Shown piece after piece: positions 1-10,282 of a DNA stretch of 64,000 nt (its first letter is position 1; each line of letters starts with the position of its first letter). The stretch comes from Jaapia argillacea MUCL 33604 (Eukaryota > Basidiomycota > Agaricomycetes > Jaapiales > Jaapiaceae). The notes below the pieces were generated by a model, which was not told the origin of the DNA, did no database searches, and worked only from the letters and a program-made list of their open reading frames with translations. The stretch covers positions 558,001 to 622,000 of the forward strand of contig KL197727.1 in NCBI GenBank assembly GCA_000697665.1, given 5' to 3'. Both the position numbers and the translations under genes were made by a program.

Positions 1-1271
1 TTCTCCAACCTCGACCTCTTAGAACGGCTGATTGCTCGACCTTCTCTGGCTCGCAATGTCCGAAGTATTTCTATATGTCACGGTCCGCATTGTTCGTCCC
101 CAATGGACGATCGCCATCAATGCAGCCATTCAGCAGATGGGGAAGCTGTGGCCGAAAGAGTTCTTTGCTCAGCCTTCGGTTTGATGGGGAATCTTACGAG
201 GCTGGAATGGTGGTTGCTGCGGCCCCGGTACACGAAGGATTTGATATGGGAGACGATCAAAGAATCGTGCCCTCGCCTCCGCGAGCTGGTGGTCAGGGAG
301 TTCGAACACTGTCAGCGCTCGGTCTCACTCTCCAAGGTAAGTCGACCTGGAACACGTCCCGCACTCAGGCTAAGGATCTGCCAAACCTTTAGCTGGTTGA
401 GTTTCGAAACCTTGAGGAAGTGGAAATGGACCTGGCTTTCCGTCCAGATATGCCAAGTCCCGTGAACCATCTCCGTACATTACTCGCTCACTGCCCAACC
501 CTCCACACACTCAAATTGACTTTCACCGCCGCCCAACCTCACATTCAAACACTCTTCAGTCTTGAGGATATATTCCTCCATGCGTCCTTACCCCGACTCC
601 GCTCTCTTCAACTTCGTGGGGTATGTTCAGATCCATCAATTTTCAAATCATTCCTTGGGCGTCACCCAACCATCGAGAACTTGGCGACAATTAGGTGCGC
701 TGATAGGGAATGGGGATTCGAGGAAGGAATGTTCACCATCGTCGACGAAACCACCCTCCCAAATCTCCACACACTCGTCATGATGTGTAGTGGAGCCATT
801 CCGCTTTTAGATCCGATCCTAATGGCAGCCAATTGACCTCGTCTCCATTCAATTCGGCTCTACGAATTTTCAGTATCTTCAGCCATCCTCGCCTCCTTCC
901 TCATTCGCCACCCAGCAATCGAATACGTCTCCTTCGATGGTAACCAATCAACCGATTCATCACCTTTGTTCACACAACTTCCGATAGGCTCCTTGCCAAA
1001 TTTGCGCGAATTCGAATGCTATCATGACGAGGCGTTGGCGATCTGCGACTCTGCTCCCCCAATCGAAACGCTCGGCGTTTTGAACGCAGAGAGGGTCCCA
1101 TTTGAATCGGAGGCTACTGTGCAAGCTCTGCAGAAGGTCGCAACGACTCTTCGGACGATTTATTTTGAGGGCTTGGAGGATTCGCCTTTTGACGTTGCTG
1201 AGATGCTGAGGAGGAAAGTGCCGGGAGTGACTTCTGAGTGGAAACGATTCCGGGCTCCAGGTACCGCCTGA
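1..1271 (+). pseudogene. F-box/LRR-like gene, left copy (5'-truncated by window, nonsense mutation)
   Basis: This is a close copy of the intact F-box-like gene at 4181-5636. The window begins inside its first exon (base 1 matches base 4367). Exon 1 ends at 336, a 56-nt intron follows (GTAAGT..TTTAG), and exon 2 begins at 393 in the same phase as the intact copy. At 834-836 a TGA replaces the Trp codon that the right copy has after MAAN, so the last third of the protein cannot be made without readthrough. Downstream of the stop the frame stays open to a TGA near 1271, so decay looks recent. The upstream half of exon 1, including the F-box region, lies outside the window. It is a pseudogene by sequence; a truncated product remains possible. 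Confidence 0.8.
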
Positions 1272-1672
1272 TCGGCCCGAGGTCTTTTGCTGCACCCTGT
1301 GGTCGAAAGAACTCTTCATCTCCGACTCCGACTCCCGCTCAATAACTCGTGTCTACGTCTTATAAACGGCCGCTTGCGGCACCTGTCTACAAGTTCTACC
1401 TGTCGTCTTCTATACGAACAAAGTTATCTTACTGAGTACACAGTTCACTCTACCCTCAGCCGTATGCAGTCAAATCCAATTCGGGCTCGATGCTGATTAA
1501 CTGACGGCATCAATATAAGGAACGCTTGAGCAAGTAGCAAGCCCCCAATCCCAGCACAATCCAATTCGAAGTTCCGACCCCGTTCTCTACCAGTAGCGTC
1601 ACAATTGTGACATCCCCACCAGCCGAGTACCAACTTGAAGTCTCAGGTTGTTTATCTGCTTCTCTGGTCATC

Positions 1673-3384
1673 ATGTCGGGAAAACGGGAACTAATATCCT
1701 CTCACGAAGCATGGGACGAGCGTACAGACCAGTTTGCCTTCACCGTCATCCTTTGGCGTGAAGAAGGTCACCTGTACTATCTGCGACACCAGAACAGAAT
1801 ATTTGACCTCCAATCACTTGTCGCCGAACCTATCGACCCCAGAGACTATTATCGCTCTCGAATTCTACGATCCTGGAGGCTCCCTCGCCTTTACCTCGAG
1901 ATTCCTATTACAAAAGCCCCCGTTTGTGCTGTATCAACCAGGACCTAGGGCCGACCAATTACTTGACGAGGCCGAGGTCTACAGTACGAGGTGTTGCGAA
2001 ACCACCCCCACCCCGCTATTTACTGTTATTATGGCTGCGTCCGCGATGGGCCATACCTCGCGTCAATATATCTCAAGAAGTACGATTGTCGTCTCGATCA
2101 GCAGTTGGCGTTGGAGTGGTGAGAGGTGGAAGCCTTGTCTTTCATCCCAGCTCTCCGACTGGGTGTTTCCCACCTACATTCTTTGACATTCGTCCATAAT
2201 GATTTGAATCCTCGGGACATCATGTTGGACTTGAATGGATTATCATAGATTTCGGTTCGTGTAGGAGGATGGGAACGCGGAGCCTATCGACGGGACACGG
2301 GGATGGTATATTCCTTGCTGGCTTCTAGCCCGATCAACGATCTCCACGCACTTGATCTCATCCATCACCACCTCACCTCTAAGACCGCAATAATCCCACC
2401 TCTCTCCACCTTGGAGGGAAGAGGAACGGCCGTTTTAGTTATGGGGATCACAGGGTTTATACGCAGTAAGTCTTGAACGATTATGAATCGCACTATCTCT
2501 GGTGTTGTTATGGTGACCTCCAGGCGCCTTTCTTTCAGGGCTCTCGGCTGTCTTTCCGTACTTATGTATCAGGGCTCCTCTGTTCAGTGACGAAGTCATT
2601 CTAGAAGATCACATGGCTAGGAATGGTGTCGATTACAAGCGCCTATCATCGACGGACACAAGGCGTATGAACAATGGTCCCTCAGTTTGACATTGTTATC
2701 AATGTGAGAGAAGATCTTGCCGACGACCTGCTGTCGATTATCTTGGGTGCTCTCCGCGACCGGTCTGGAAGTGGCGTCGACCCAAAGCCTATCTTTATGC
2801 ATACGTGCCGCTCAAGTTTGTTTGATAATAGTCAAGATGCTGTCAAGTCTTTAAATGACCTCGTAAGTTGTCCAAGTCGTTTCGGTTTACCAAGTTCAAA
2901 GTTATTTTATCGAGCAGACTGTATCGACATGTCAAAATGGCGATGAGATCGCTTTAGGAATAGAGTGCGTCTTCACCACTTCTGTATCCCACTGTCAAAC
3001 TTGACCGATTTCCACTGCGAAGGACTGGCAAGGGGTTTCTGGCCACGTTATAATTCCCGCAGATCTGATCTATGGTCGACCTAAAGGATATCCGTCTTCA
3101 CTTCACTCCATATGTCCTTCAATACGTTCCCTCGTCCAACTTGGAATGCGAAAGACCCGGATGGAGACTCTGGAGGCTCGTGGGTAGTAATGTAAGTGTG
3201 AGTGTTTTGTACGTAGGATGCCACTGGCTGACGAGCGATGGAGGTCCACGTTGATGATCTCGTCTGCTTGTATCTTCTTGTCTTCGTTCACGCTCTATAT
3301 GGTGGATTGACCCCCAGTCCAGTTCAAGTCTATCGGGGTGTTGGGAGTACCCATTCTTGGGGCGACCTCATGGGTCGGGTGGCT
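1673..3384 (+). pseudogene. Kinase-like/SDR fusion gene, left copy, decayed
   Basis: It starts MSGKRELISSHEAWDERTDQ, as in the intact right copy at 6034. After about 1850 small indels shift the frame (the right copy reads DYYPFWNS, the left DYYRSRIL). A deletion near 2236 removes part of the region before DFG. The acceptor that is CAG in the right copy at 7383-7385 is CAC here (3013-3015), so that exon could not be spliced as in the right copy. Some SDR segments remain readable (2674-2850; 3238-3384 with the HVDDLVCLYLL block). The last segment stays in frame with the bromodomain sequence that follows, so a short chimeric product cannot be excluded. Confidence 0.75.
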
Positions 3385-3962
3385 GGTGACACGACCGGAG
3401 CCACCCGAGAAAAGATGAAGAAGGCCTTTGCAGAATGTTACAAGGCCGTTCTGAACTGCACGGATGAGACTGGTCGAAAGCGGTGCGATCTGTTTAGGGA
3501 GCTTCCCGATAATAGGGTGAGTGCGCCCTCTGAGTCGGCGTTCCCTGTACTAATGAATTCTGATGCACAGGACTATCCGGATTACTACCAACTCATCAGC
3601 CACCCCATCGCTCTCTCCCACCTACGGAAACGAGGCTCCGCGAACTATTACAAGGACGTTCAGCACTTCCGTGACGATTGGAGGCTGATGTTAAACATTG
3701 CCCGGACGTACAACCAAGAAGGCTCCTGGGTATACATCGATGCCGAGGAAATGGAGAAAGTGTTCGTTGCGACATTCAACCGTATTCTCGTCGGGTATGG
3801 ACTACCGGTGCGCCTCCGGCTCCTAGTGGCTCAGGTGGTTACGATGATTCCGCTTTGACTCCCATGGATGAGGACGATCGACCTCCGCCTCCTCGAAGCA
3901 AGAGCGCCAGTCGGAGGCAGGTCATCAGCGATGATGAATACTTGACACCCAGCGAGGATGAG
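3385..3962 (+). pseudogene. Snf2/Sth1-type C-terminal bromodomain fragment
   Basis: From 3385 the frame reads a bromodomain typical of the C-terminus of Snf2/Sth1 chromatin-remodelling ATPases: GRKRCDLFRELPDNR, then DYPDYYQLISHPIALSHLRK, then NIARTYNQEGSWVY, which includes the acetyl-lysine-binding Asn of the YNQ loop. A 54-nt intron (3517-3570) is retained between the first two blocks, so the piece was copied as DNA. Around 3808 one base appears to be missing: VGYGLP is in one frame and GAPPAPSGSGGYDDSALTP in the next. The last part, ending DDEYLTPSEDE, resembles the acidic tail of basidiomycete Snf2-like proteins as I remember them. No helicase domain is present. I read it as a captured, frameshifted gene fragment. 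Confidence 0.75.
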
Positions 3963-4180
3963 TGAGTTTTGGTTGCTATTGTCTATTATTTTCTGGTTTT
4001 TTCGTACTTGTGTAGAGCTTCTTTGTATTGTAATGACCGCATACACTATCCAGTCTATTACCGCCGCTTGTGCGTTTCCACCCTGGGGCTCAGGCTGGGT
4101 TCTGAGTGTTTTTGATGCCATCGGCGGGTTCGCTCCAAGTTGATCGCCTGCGAATTTGGCGCGCCTTGCATAGACTGGCG

Positions 4181-5636
4181 ATGGCCACCATCTCCAGCTG
4201 CGATGCTCAGCCTTTCCCACTCCTCAGATTCCCTTCAGAGGTTGTCCATAATGTCATTGACTTCGTTGACGATCGCCAACAAGTACTTGCTCTCGCCTTG
4301 ACTTGCCAGTCCCTTAAAATCACCCTCATTCCCGATCATCTGGACTATCGAGTGCTGAAAGTTTCCTTCTCCAACCTCGACCTCTTAGAACGGTTGATTG
4401 CTCGACCTTCTCTGGCTCGCAATGTCCGAAGTATTGCTATATGTCACGGTCCGCATTGTTCGTCCCTAATGGACGATCGCCATCGATGCAGCCATTCAGC
4501 AGAGGGGGAAGCTGTGGCCGAAAGAGCTCTTTGCTCAGCCTTCGGTTTGATGGGGAATCTCACGAGGCTGGAATGGTGGTTGCTGCAGCCTCGGTACACG
4601 AAGGATTTGATATGGGAGACGATCAAAGAATCGTGCCCTCGCCTCCGCGAGCTGGTGGTCAGGGATTTCGAACACTGTCAGCGCTCGGTCTCACTCTCTA
4701 AGGTAAGTCGCCTGGAACACGTCCCGCACTCAGGCTAAGGATCCGCCAAACCTTTAGCTGGTTGAGCTTCGAAACCTTGAGGAAGTGGAAATGGACCTGG
4801 CTTTCCGTCCAGATATGCCAAGTCCCGTGAAATGTCTCCGTACATTACTCGCTCACTGCCCAACCCTCCACACACTCAAATTGACTTTCACCGCCTCACA
4901 ACCTCACATCCAAACACTCTTCAATCTCGAGGATATATTCCTTCATGCGTCCTTACCCCGGCTTCGCTCTCTCCAACTTCACGGGGTATGCTCAGATCCA
5001 TCAATCTTCAAATCATTCCTTGGGCGTCACCCAACCATCGAGAACTTGGCGACAATTTCATGCGCTGATAGGGAATGGGGATTCGAGGAAGGAATGTTCA
5101 CCATCATCGACGAAACCACCCTCCCAAATCTCCACACACTCCTCATGATACGTATTGGAGCGATTCCGCTTTTAGACCCGATCCTAATGGCAGCCAACTG
5201 GCCTCGTCTCCATTCAATTTGGCTCTACGGTTTTTCAGCTTCTTCAGCCATCCTCGCCTCCTTCCTCATTCGCCACCCAGCAATCGAATACGTCTCCTTT
5301 ATTAGTAACCAATCAGCGGATTCATCACCTTTGTTCACCCAACTTCCGATAGGCTCCTTGCCAAATCTGCACAAATTCGAAAGCTATCACGACGAGGCGT
5401 TGGCGATCTGTGACTCTGCTCCCCCAATCGAAACGCTCGGCGTTTTGAACGCAGAGAGGGTTCAGTTTGAATCGAGGGCTACTGTGCAAGCTCTGCAGAA
5501 GGTCGCACCGACTCTTCGGACGATTTATTTTGAGGGCTTGGAAGATTCGTCTTTTGACGTTGCTGAGATGCTGAGGAGGAAAGTGCCGGGAGTGACTGCT
5601 GAGTGGAAACGATTCCGAGCTCCAGGTACCACCTGA
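4181..5636 (+). CDS. F-box/leucine-rich-repeat-like protein
   Basis: Two exons, 4181-4702 and 4758-5636, give 466 aa. The first 60 residues (PLLRFPSEVVHNVIDFVDD, then ALTCQSL) have the spacing of a basidiomycete F-box, which would bind Skp1 in an SCF ubiquitin ligase. The rest has irregular Leu-rich stretches such as LRTLLAHCPTLHTLKLTF and LPRLRSLQL, as in the divergent LRR-like tails of agaricomycete F-box proteins. The substrate cannot be predicted. The ATG at 4181 is chosen because the F-box begins just after it; an in-frame ATG lies further upstream at 4106. A decayed copy lies at 1-1271, and the partner kinase-like/SDR gene follows 397 bp downstream in both copies. Such genes are greatly expanded in Agaricomycetes. 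Confidence 0.75.
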
Positions 5637-7765
5637 TTGGCCCGAGGTCTTTTGCTGCACCCTGTCGTCGAACCTTCTCTTCATCTCCAACTCGGATCCC
5701 CACGCAATAACTAGTGTCTACGTCTCATAAACTGCCGCTTGCGGCACCTGTCTACAAGTTCTGCCTGTCGTCTTCTATACGAACACATATCTTACTAAGT
5801 ACACAGTTTACTCTACCTCAGCCGTATGCAGTCAAATCCAATTCGGACTCGATGCTGATTGACTAACAGCATCAATATAAGGAACGCTCGAGCACGCTTG
5901 AGCAAGTGGCAAAGCCCCCAATCCCAGCACAATCCAATTCGAACGTCAGATCCTTCTCTCCCAGCAGTGTCACATTTGTGACAATCCCCACCAGCTGTTG
6001 AAGTCTCAAGTTGTTTATCTCTTTCTGGTCATCATGTCGGGAAAACGGGAACTAATTTCCTCTCACGAAGCTTGGGACGAGCGTACAGACCAGGTTGCCT
6101 TCACCGTCATCCTTTGGCGCGAAGAAGGTCGCCTGTACTATCTGCGCCACCCGAACAGGACATTTGATCTCCAATCACTTGTCGCCGAACCTATCGACCC
6201 GAGAGACTATTACCCCTTCTGGAATTCTACAATCCTGGAGGCTCCCTCGCCATTGCCTCAAGATTCCTATTGCAAAGAGCCCCCGTTTGTACTGTACCAG
6301 CAAGGAATCAGGGCCGACCAATTACTTGATGAGGCCGAGGTGTACGAGGTATTGCGAAACCACCCTCACCCCGCTATTTGCTGTTATCATGGCTGCGTCC
6401 GTGATGGGCCTTACCTCGCGTCAATATGTCTCAAGAAGTATCGTCGTCGTCTCGATCAGCAGTTGGGGTTGGAGTGGCCAGAGGTGGAAGCATTGCCCCT
6501 CATCCCAGCTCTCCGACAGGGTGTTGCCCACCTACATTCTTTGGGATTTGTCCTTGATGATTTGAATCCTCGGAACATCATGTTGGACGAGAATGGATAT
6601 CCTATCATTATTGATTTCGGTTCGTGCAGGAGGACTGGAAACACAGAGCCTATCAACGGGACACGGGGATGGTATATTCCTTGCTGGCTTTCTAGCCCGA
6701 TCAATGATCTCTATGCACTCGATCTCATCCATCACCACCTCACCTCTAAAATCACCACCATCCCACCTCTGCTCAACCTGGCGGGAAGAGGAACTTCTGT
6801 TCTGGTTATTGGTTTCGCAGGGTTTATAGGCAGTAAGTCTTGATCGATCATGAATGGCACTATCTCTGACATTATTATGTTGACCTCCAGGCGCCTTGTT
6901 TTCAGGACTCTCGGTTGTCTTTCCGTCTTTACGCGTCACCCCTCTTCTTTTCAGTGATGAGGGTATACCAGACAATCACGTGGCTGCGAATAGTGTCGAT
7001 CACAAGTACATATCATCGACGGACATCCGAGGCATACGAGCGATCGTTTCTCAATCCGACATTGTTATCAATGTGAGAGATGATCTTACCAACGAGCTAC
7101 TGTCGACTATCTTGGGTGCTCTCCACGACCGGTCTGGAAGTGGCACGCACCCAAAGCCCATCTTTATTCATACAAGCCACTCATCCTTATTCGATAATGG
7201 TCAAGATGTTTTCAGGTCTTTGAATGACCTCGTAAGTTGTCCACGTCGTTTCTATCGACAAAGTTCAAAGTCAATTTATCGAGCAGGTTTGATCAAAGTG
7301 TCAAAATGGCGATGAGGTCGCTTTAGGAATAGAGTGCATCTTCACCACTTCTGTATTCCCACCGAAAAACCTGACCGATTTCCAGTGCGAAGGAGTGGCA
7401 AGGGGTTTCTGGCCATGTTGTGATTCCTGCCGATCTGGTTTATGGTCGACCGACAGTGTATCGGTCCCCACTTCATTCTAGATCTCCTTCAATATGTTCC
7501 CTCGTCCAACTTGGAATGCAGAAGACTAGGCTCGAGGATCTACCAAAGGCTCGTGGCACCAATGTAGGTGGTCGTTCTGCTTCAGTATCTAGGACATGGC
7601 TGAACAAGCTGGTTGTAGGTACACATTCAAGTTGATGATCTCGTCTGCTTGTATCTTCTTGTCCTCCGTCACGCTCTATATGATGGAACGGCTCCTCGCC
7701 CAGCTCAAGTCTATCGGGGTATTGGCAGTACTCACTCTTGGGGCGACATCATGGGTCTGGTGGCT
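4367..7765 (+). repeat. Right copy of the segmental tandem duplication
   Basis: This is the partner of 1-3384. It holds an F-box-like gene and a kinase-like/SDR gene that can both be modelled without internal stops. Sequence left of 4367 cannot be compared, because the left copy begins at the window edge, so the true unit may start further upstream. Confidence 0.9.
5637..6033. other. Spacer between F-box-like and kinase-like/SDR genes
   Basis: No open frame is supported here. The same spacer is found in the left copy (1272-1672), with small indels. It probably holds the terminator of the F-box-like gene and the promoter of the fusion gene. No TATA box or other motif stood out. Confidence 0.5.
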
Positions 7766-8004
7766 TCCCTCCTCCCTTCACCCAGTGGAACCGAAGTTTG
7801 TGATGATGGATTGAAGTCAACCGAGGACCCGCAGTAAGTTTTGTGTTGTACCGCCCTGCACCTACCTGACAGAAGGCGTAAAGATTACCTGATTTTGTGT
7901 TCGCCTCCAATAGTGACACTATTGGATGGAGGCCAGAAGGACCTCCAATTGAGGTTGAACTTGGAGCTGACGTCAAAGCTGCTGTCTCCATGATTGGCTC
8001 TTAA
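6034..8004 (+). CDS. Kinase-like domain fused to an NAD(P)-binding SDR/epimerase-like domain
   Basis: Exons 6034-6832, 6891-7231, 7299-7333, 7386-7563, 7619-7833 and 7914-8004 give 552 aa. Residues about 20-240 are a short protein-kinase-like fold: AEVYEVLRNHPHPAICCYHG, a catalytic-loop equivalent LDDLNPRNIM (about 172-181; Asp and Asn kept, His and Arg of HRD lost), DFG at 193, and a shortened C-lobe with INDLYALDLI. No beta-3 lysine is seen, so activity is doubtful. From about 255 a Rossmann motif GFAGFIGS begins, followed by SDIVINV, GHVVIPADLVYG and HIQVDDLVCLYLL, which match extended SDR/NmrA-like epimerases. The exon 3 acceptor and the weak donor at 7334 are inferred from frame. The domains could instead be two overlapping genes, but the exon-1 donor falls inside the glycine motif, which argues for one transcript. 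Confidence 0.65.
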
Positions 8005-9050
8005 GGAAATTGCAGTGCCCATCCTCCGCACCTCTAATTAATGAAGTGTGTTGGCCCAATAGTGAACTTGTGATAGGCTAGAGTAGAAATCCGCGGACGA
8101 CTGAGGTGAGATGTATCAAGTTGCTGTTAGTATCCCATTACAAATGGTACCGCAGCGAGCGCTTTACAAAGTGTAGAAACGAGTTGTTACATGGGAATAA
8201 GCACAGCACAAACTTCAATGAACATCGTTCCATAAGATACGGATGCAGACCCGTTCATCTACGCTCGCGGTGCAGAAACGATGCCTTGACGCAACGAGTG
8301 GATGAAATGGATTCGACTACGACGTACTCGATGATCTTCGTCAGGTGGGGACATAGTTGACTGAATACCGGCAGGTGTTCAAGCCACAGTCCCATGACTT
8401 GTATGTATACTTCGAGTTCTCCTTTCGGTAACCTGTTCTGAAGTCGCAGCGCGAAACGGGCAATGAAGAGGATTCCATTGCAATTGCTCAATGAGATTCG
8501 TGACAATTGGCACGAACGCAAATACAATCCTTTGCGATGGTTGCAACCGAAGCGGTCTGGAAAGCAAGGTGGTCAGGGTTATCCTCCTGTACGATAATGG
8601 AAAAGGGACGAACACCGAGTTCAACAGAAGACCCTATCATGGCCGTCAGCTCGAACAATATCAAAGTTTTGGTTGAGTGAGGGAGAGAGGATGACGAGAC
8701 GATGCGAATATGCGAAGGTATGGGTGGTGATGAGCCAAAATGTCAGGAACCAGCGCCGTATTTATACCTGCCCCCTCATCCGTCAAAGCAAGTCTTAAAG
8801 AAGCGGGATTCGAATCTACTCCCCTTGAAGGAAGTCCACGAGATAGAACGATATCAAGTGTTGTCTTGCAGAGCTTGAAGATTCCAAATTCCCCAATGTA
8901 GCGGACGCAGCAGCATCAGGCACGCAGTTGTTCTCCGCCACAATCTCCAGTCAATTGAATACGAGTGACCACAAATCAAACCCGAGGAGCAAGTTCGAAC
9001 ACAGACAAGTGGTCGGCACCCATTTCTGGAGCTTAAGGCTTAGAAGCATC

Positions 9051-9346
9051 GTGGATGGTGGACGCCATGACAAATGAGCACCGGTTCTTTTGCAGCCGAT
9101 GTCGAAAAGCTGGCTTTGCGCACAGCACCGAAAGCCAAGTCTCCTGGTTCAGAAGTGACCAACATAAGAAGGAAGCACGATCTAGTCTGAGGCGGGACGA
9201 GACGATACCGTTCTTGGAGCATAAGACTGATATCGTGAATGGTGGACGCCATGAGAAATGTGCACCGGTCCTGTCGTAGTCGATGTGGACAAGCTGGCTT
9301 TTGCGCACAGCACCGAAAGCCAATAATCCCAGTTCAGAAGTGACCA
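9051..9346 (+). repeat. Degenerate direct repeat, units 1 and 2
   Basis: Unit 1 (about 9051-9162) and unit 2 (about 9235-9346) share GGTGGACGCCATGA, GCACCGGT, AAGCTGGCTTT, GCACAGCACCGAAAGCCAA and GTTCAGAAGTGACCAA in the same order. The spacer after unit 1 (AGTCTGAGGCGGGACGAGAC, then GATACCG) recurs after the third unit. Copies differ by substitutions and indels. No terminal inverted repeat or target duplication was found. Confidence 0.7.
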
Positions 9347-9794
9347 AGGTTTCAAAGTTGGGAGTGTGAAGTGTACGAAACCAAGTCCTGCACGCCTTCC
9401 CTTGCTTCGCTATTGAACCTCCAAACTTGGTTGATTGTAGTTGGTGCTATGACGTAGATGGTGAGTGTCTGAATTGAGGCCGGGTACGTGGGTGAGGGTG
9501 ATGGAAGGTAGAGCGGCTCAAATTGAGGGCAGTGATGTTATGGTAAGATTGTCGCGAATGATCGGAAGGAGGCTATAATGAAGTTGATTGAGTCCGTATG
9601 TTCGCATCGATGGGTTTGCGCCATTCGTCCACACTCGACGAATGGAATTTTGGCATGTGAGGTCCCCTGGATGGTTGTGGCTAGGGATATCCTTTCTCGG
9701 TGATAATGCGAGAGGGATGTACGTCGAATTCAGGAAGAGGGTATTATGGTTGTTGGCTTGGATAATGTGAAAAGTAGGTGAGGGAGGTAAGGAC

Positions 9795-9930
9795 CGTGGC
9801 ACCCGGTTGTTTTGCGGTCGATGGCGATAAAATGCACCGAAAGCCAACGGTCCTACTTGTTTACTATTATTCAAAAGTGAGAAGAAGTAGTCTGAGATGG
9901 GAAGAGACGATACCGTTTCAATGTTGAGAG
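9795..9930 (+). repeat. Degenerate direct repeat, unit 3
   Basis: It shares GTTCTTTTGC/GTTGTTTTGCGG-type sequence, GCACCGAAAGCCAA, AAAAGTGA and then AGTCTGAGATGGGAAGAGAC and GATACCGTT with the units at 9051 and 9235, but is more diverged. It shows that the repeat period includes the spacer downstream of unit 1. Confidence 0.6.
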
Positions 9931-10282
9931 ACGGCGTGGTACCACTGTTGGCGACGATGCCAAGAGGGTGCTGAGTCAGGATGGGACGGAGGCTAACGGC
10001 GTTTGCGTTTAAGGTATGAAGGACCCGTTATGGGGATAAGAAGCGGGGGCGGCTCAATTATGGGGCGAGGGAGTGATGGGGTTATGGTTAGGTACAAGGG
10101 GTTCTCACGATGGGCGGAGATTGAAATGATTGAATGAACATCGATGGAGATTGGATGACGTCGTGGTGGATCGATGGTAGCAGGAATCAGGTGATGTCTA
10201 CGTCATATGTTGTGACATCATTTGTTTTGTGAATTTCCAAGCCGTTCCAACACCTCGTCTCTCTCTGAATTATTTAGACAGA

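Larger units (their letters stand above)
1..3384 (+). repeat. Left copy of a segmental tandem duplication (matches about 4367-7765)
   Basis: Bases 1-3384 align with about 4367-7765 over the F-box gene, the spacer and the kinase-like/SDR gene, with an offset near 4366 that drifts through small indels. The gene order and the introns are kept, so this is DNA-level duplication and not retroposition. Homology stops abruptly after the shared GGTGGCT (A 3384, B 7765). The left copy then continues into bromodomain-coding sequence, while the right copy continues into what looks like the native SDR C-terminus. Confidence 0.9.
8005..10282. other. Gene-poor stretch with degenerate repeats
   Basis: No gene was recognised in these 2.3 kb. 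Three related repeat units lie at about 9051-9217, 9235-9346 and 9795-9930. On the minus strand an open frame from about 8639 down to 8487 (starting MIGSSVELGVRPF, about 50 codons) lies downstream of a TATAAATA at about 8757-8767 read on that strand. It matches no family I know. The part just before 10283 should hold the promoter of the phosphatase gene. Confidence 0.4.

Noticed and set aside
8255-8676. Possible gene from a TATAAATA on the minus strand
   Set aside because: Only about 50 codons are open after the ATG near 8639, and no splice continuation gave a recognisable protein, so it is mentioned only under the intergenic entry.
8811-8830. GATTCGAATC resembling a tRNA T-loop
   Set aside because: It is a palindrome with no D-arm or anticodon arm at the proper distance on either strand.
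9051-9930. CRISPR-like or transposon interpretation of the repeats
   Set aside because: There are only three diverged, irregularly spaced units in a eukaryotic genome, without terminal repeats or a transposase.
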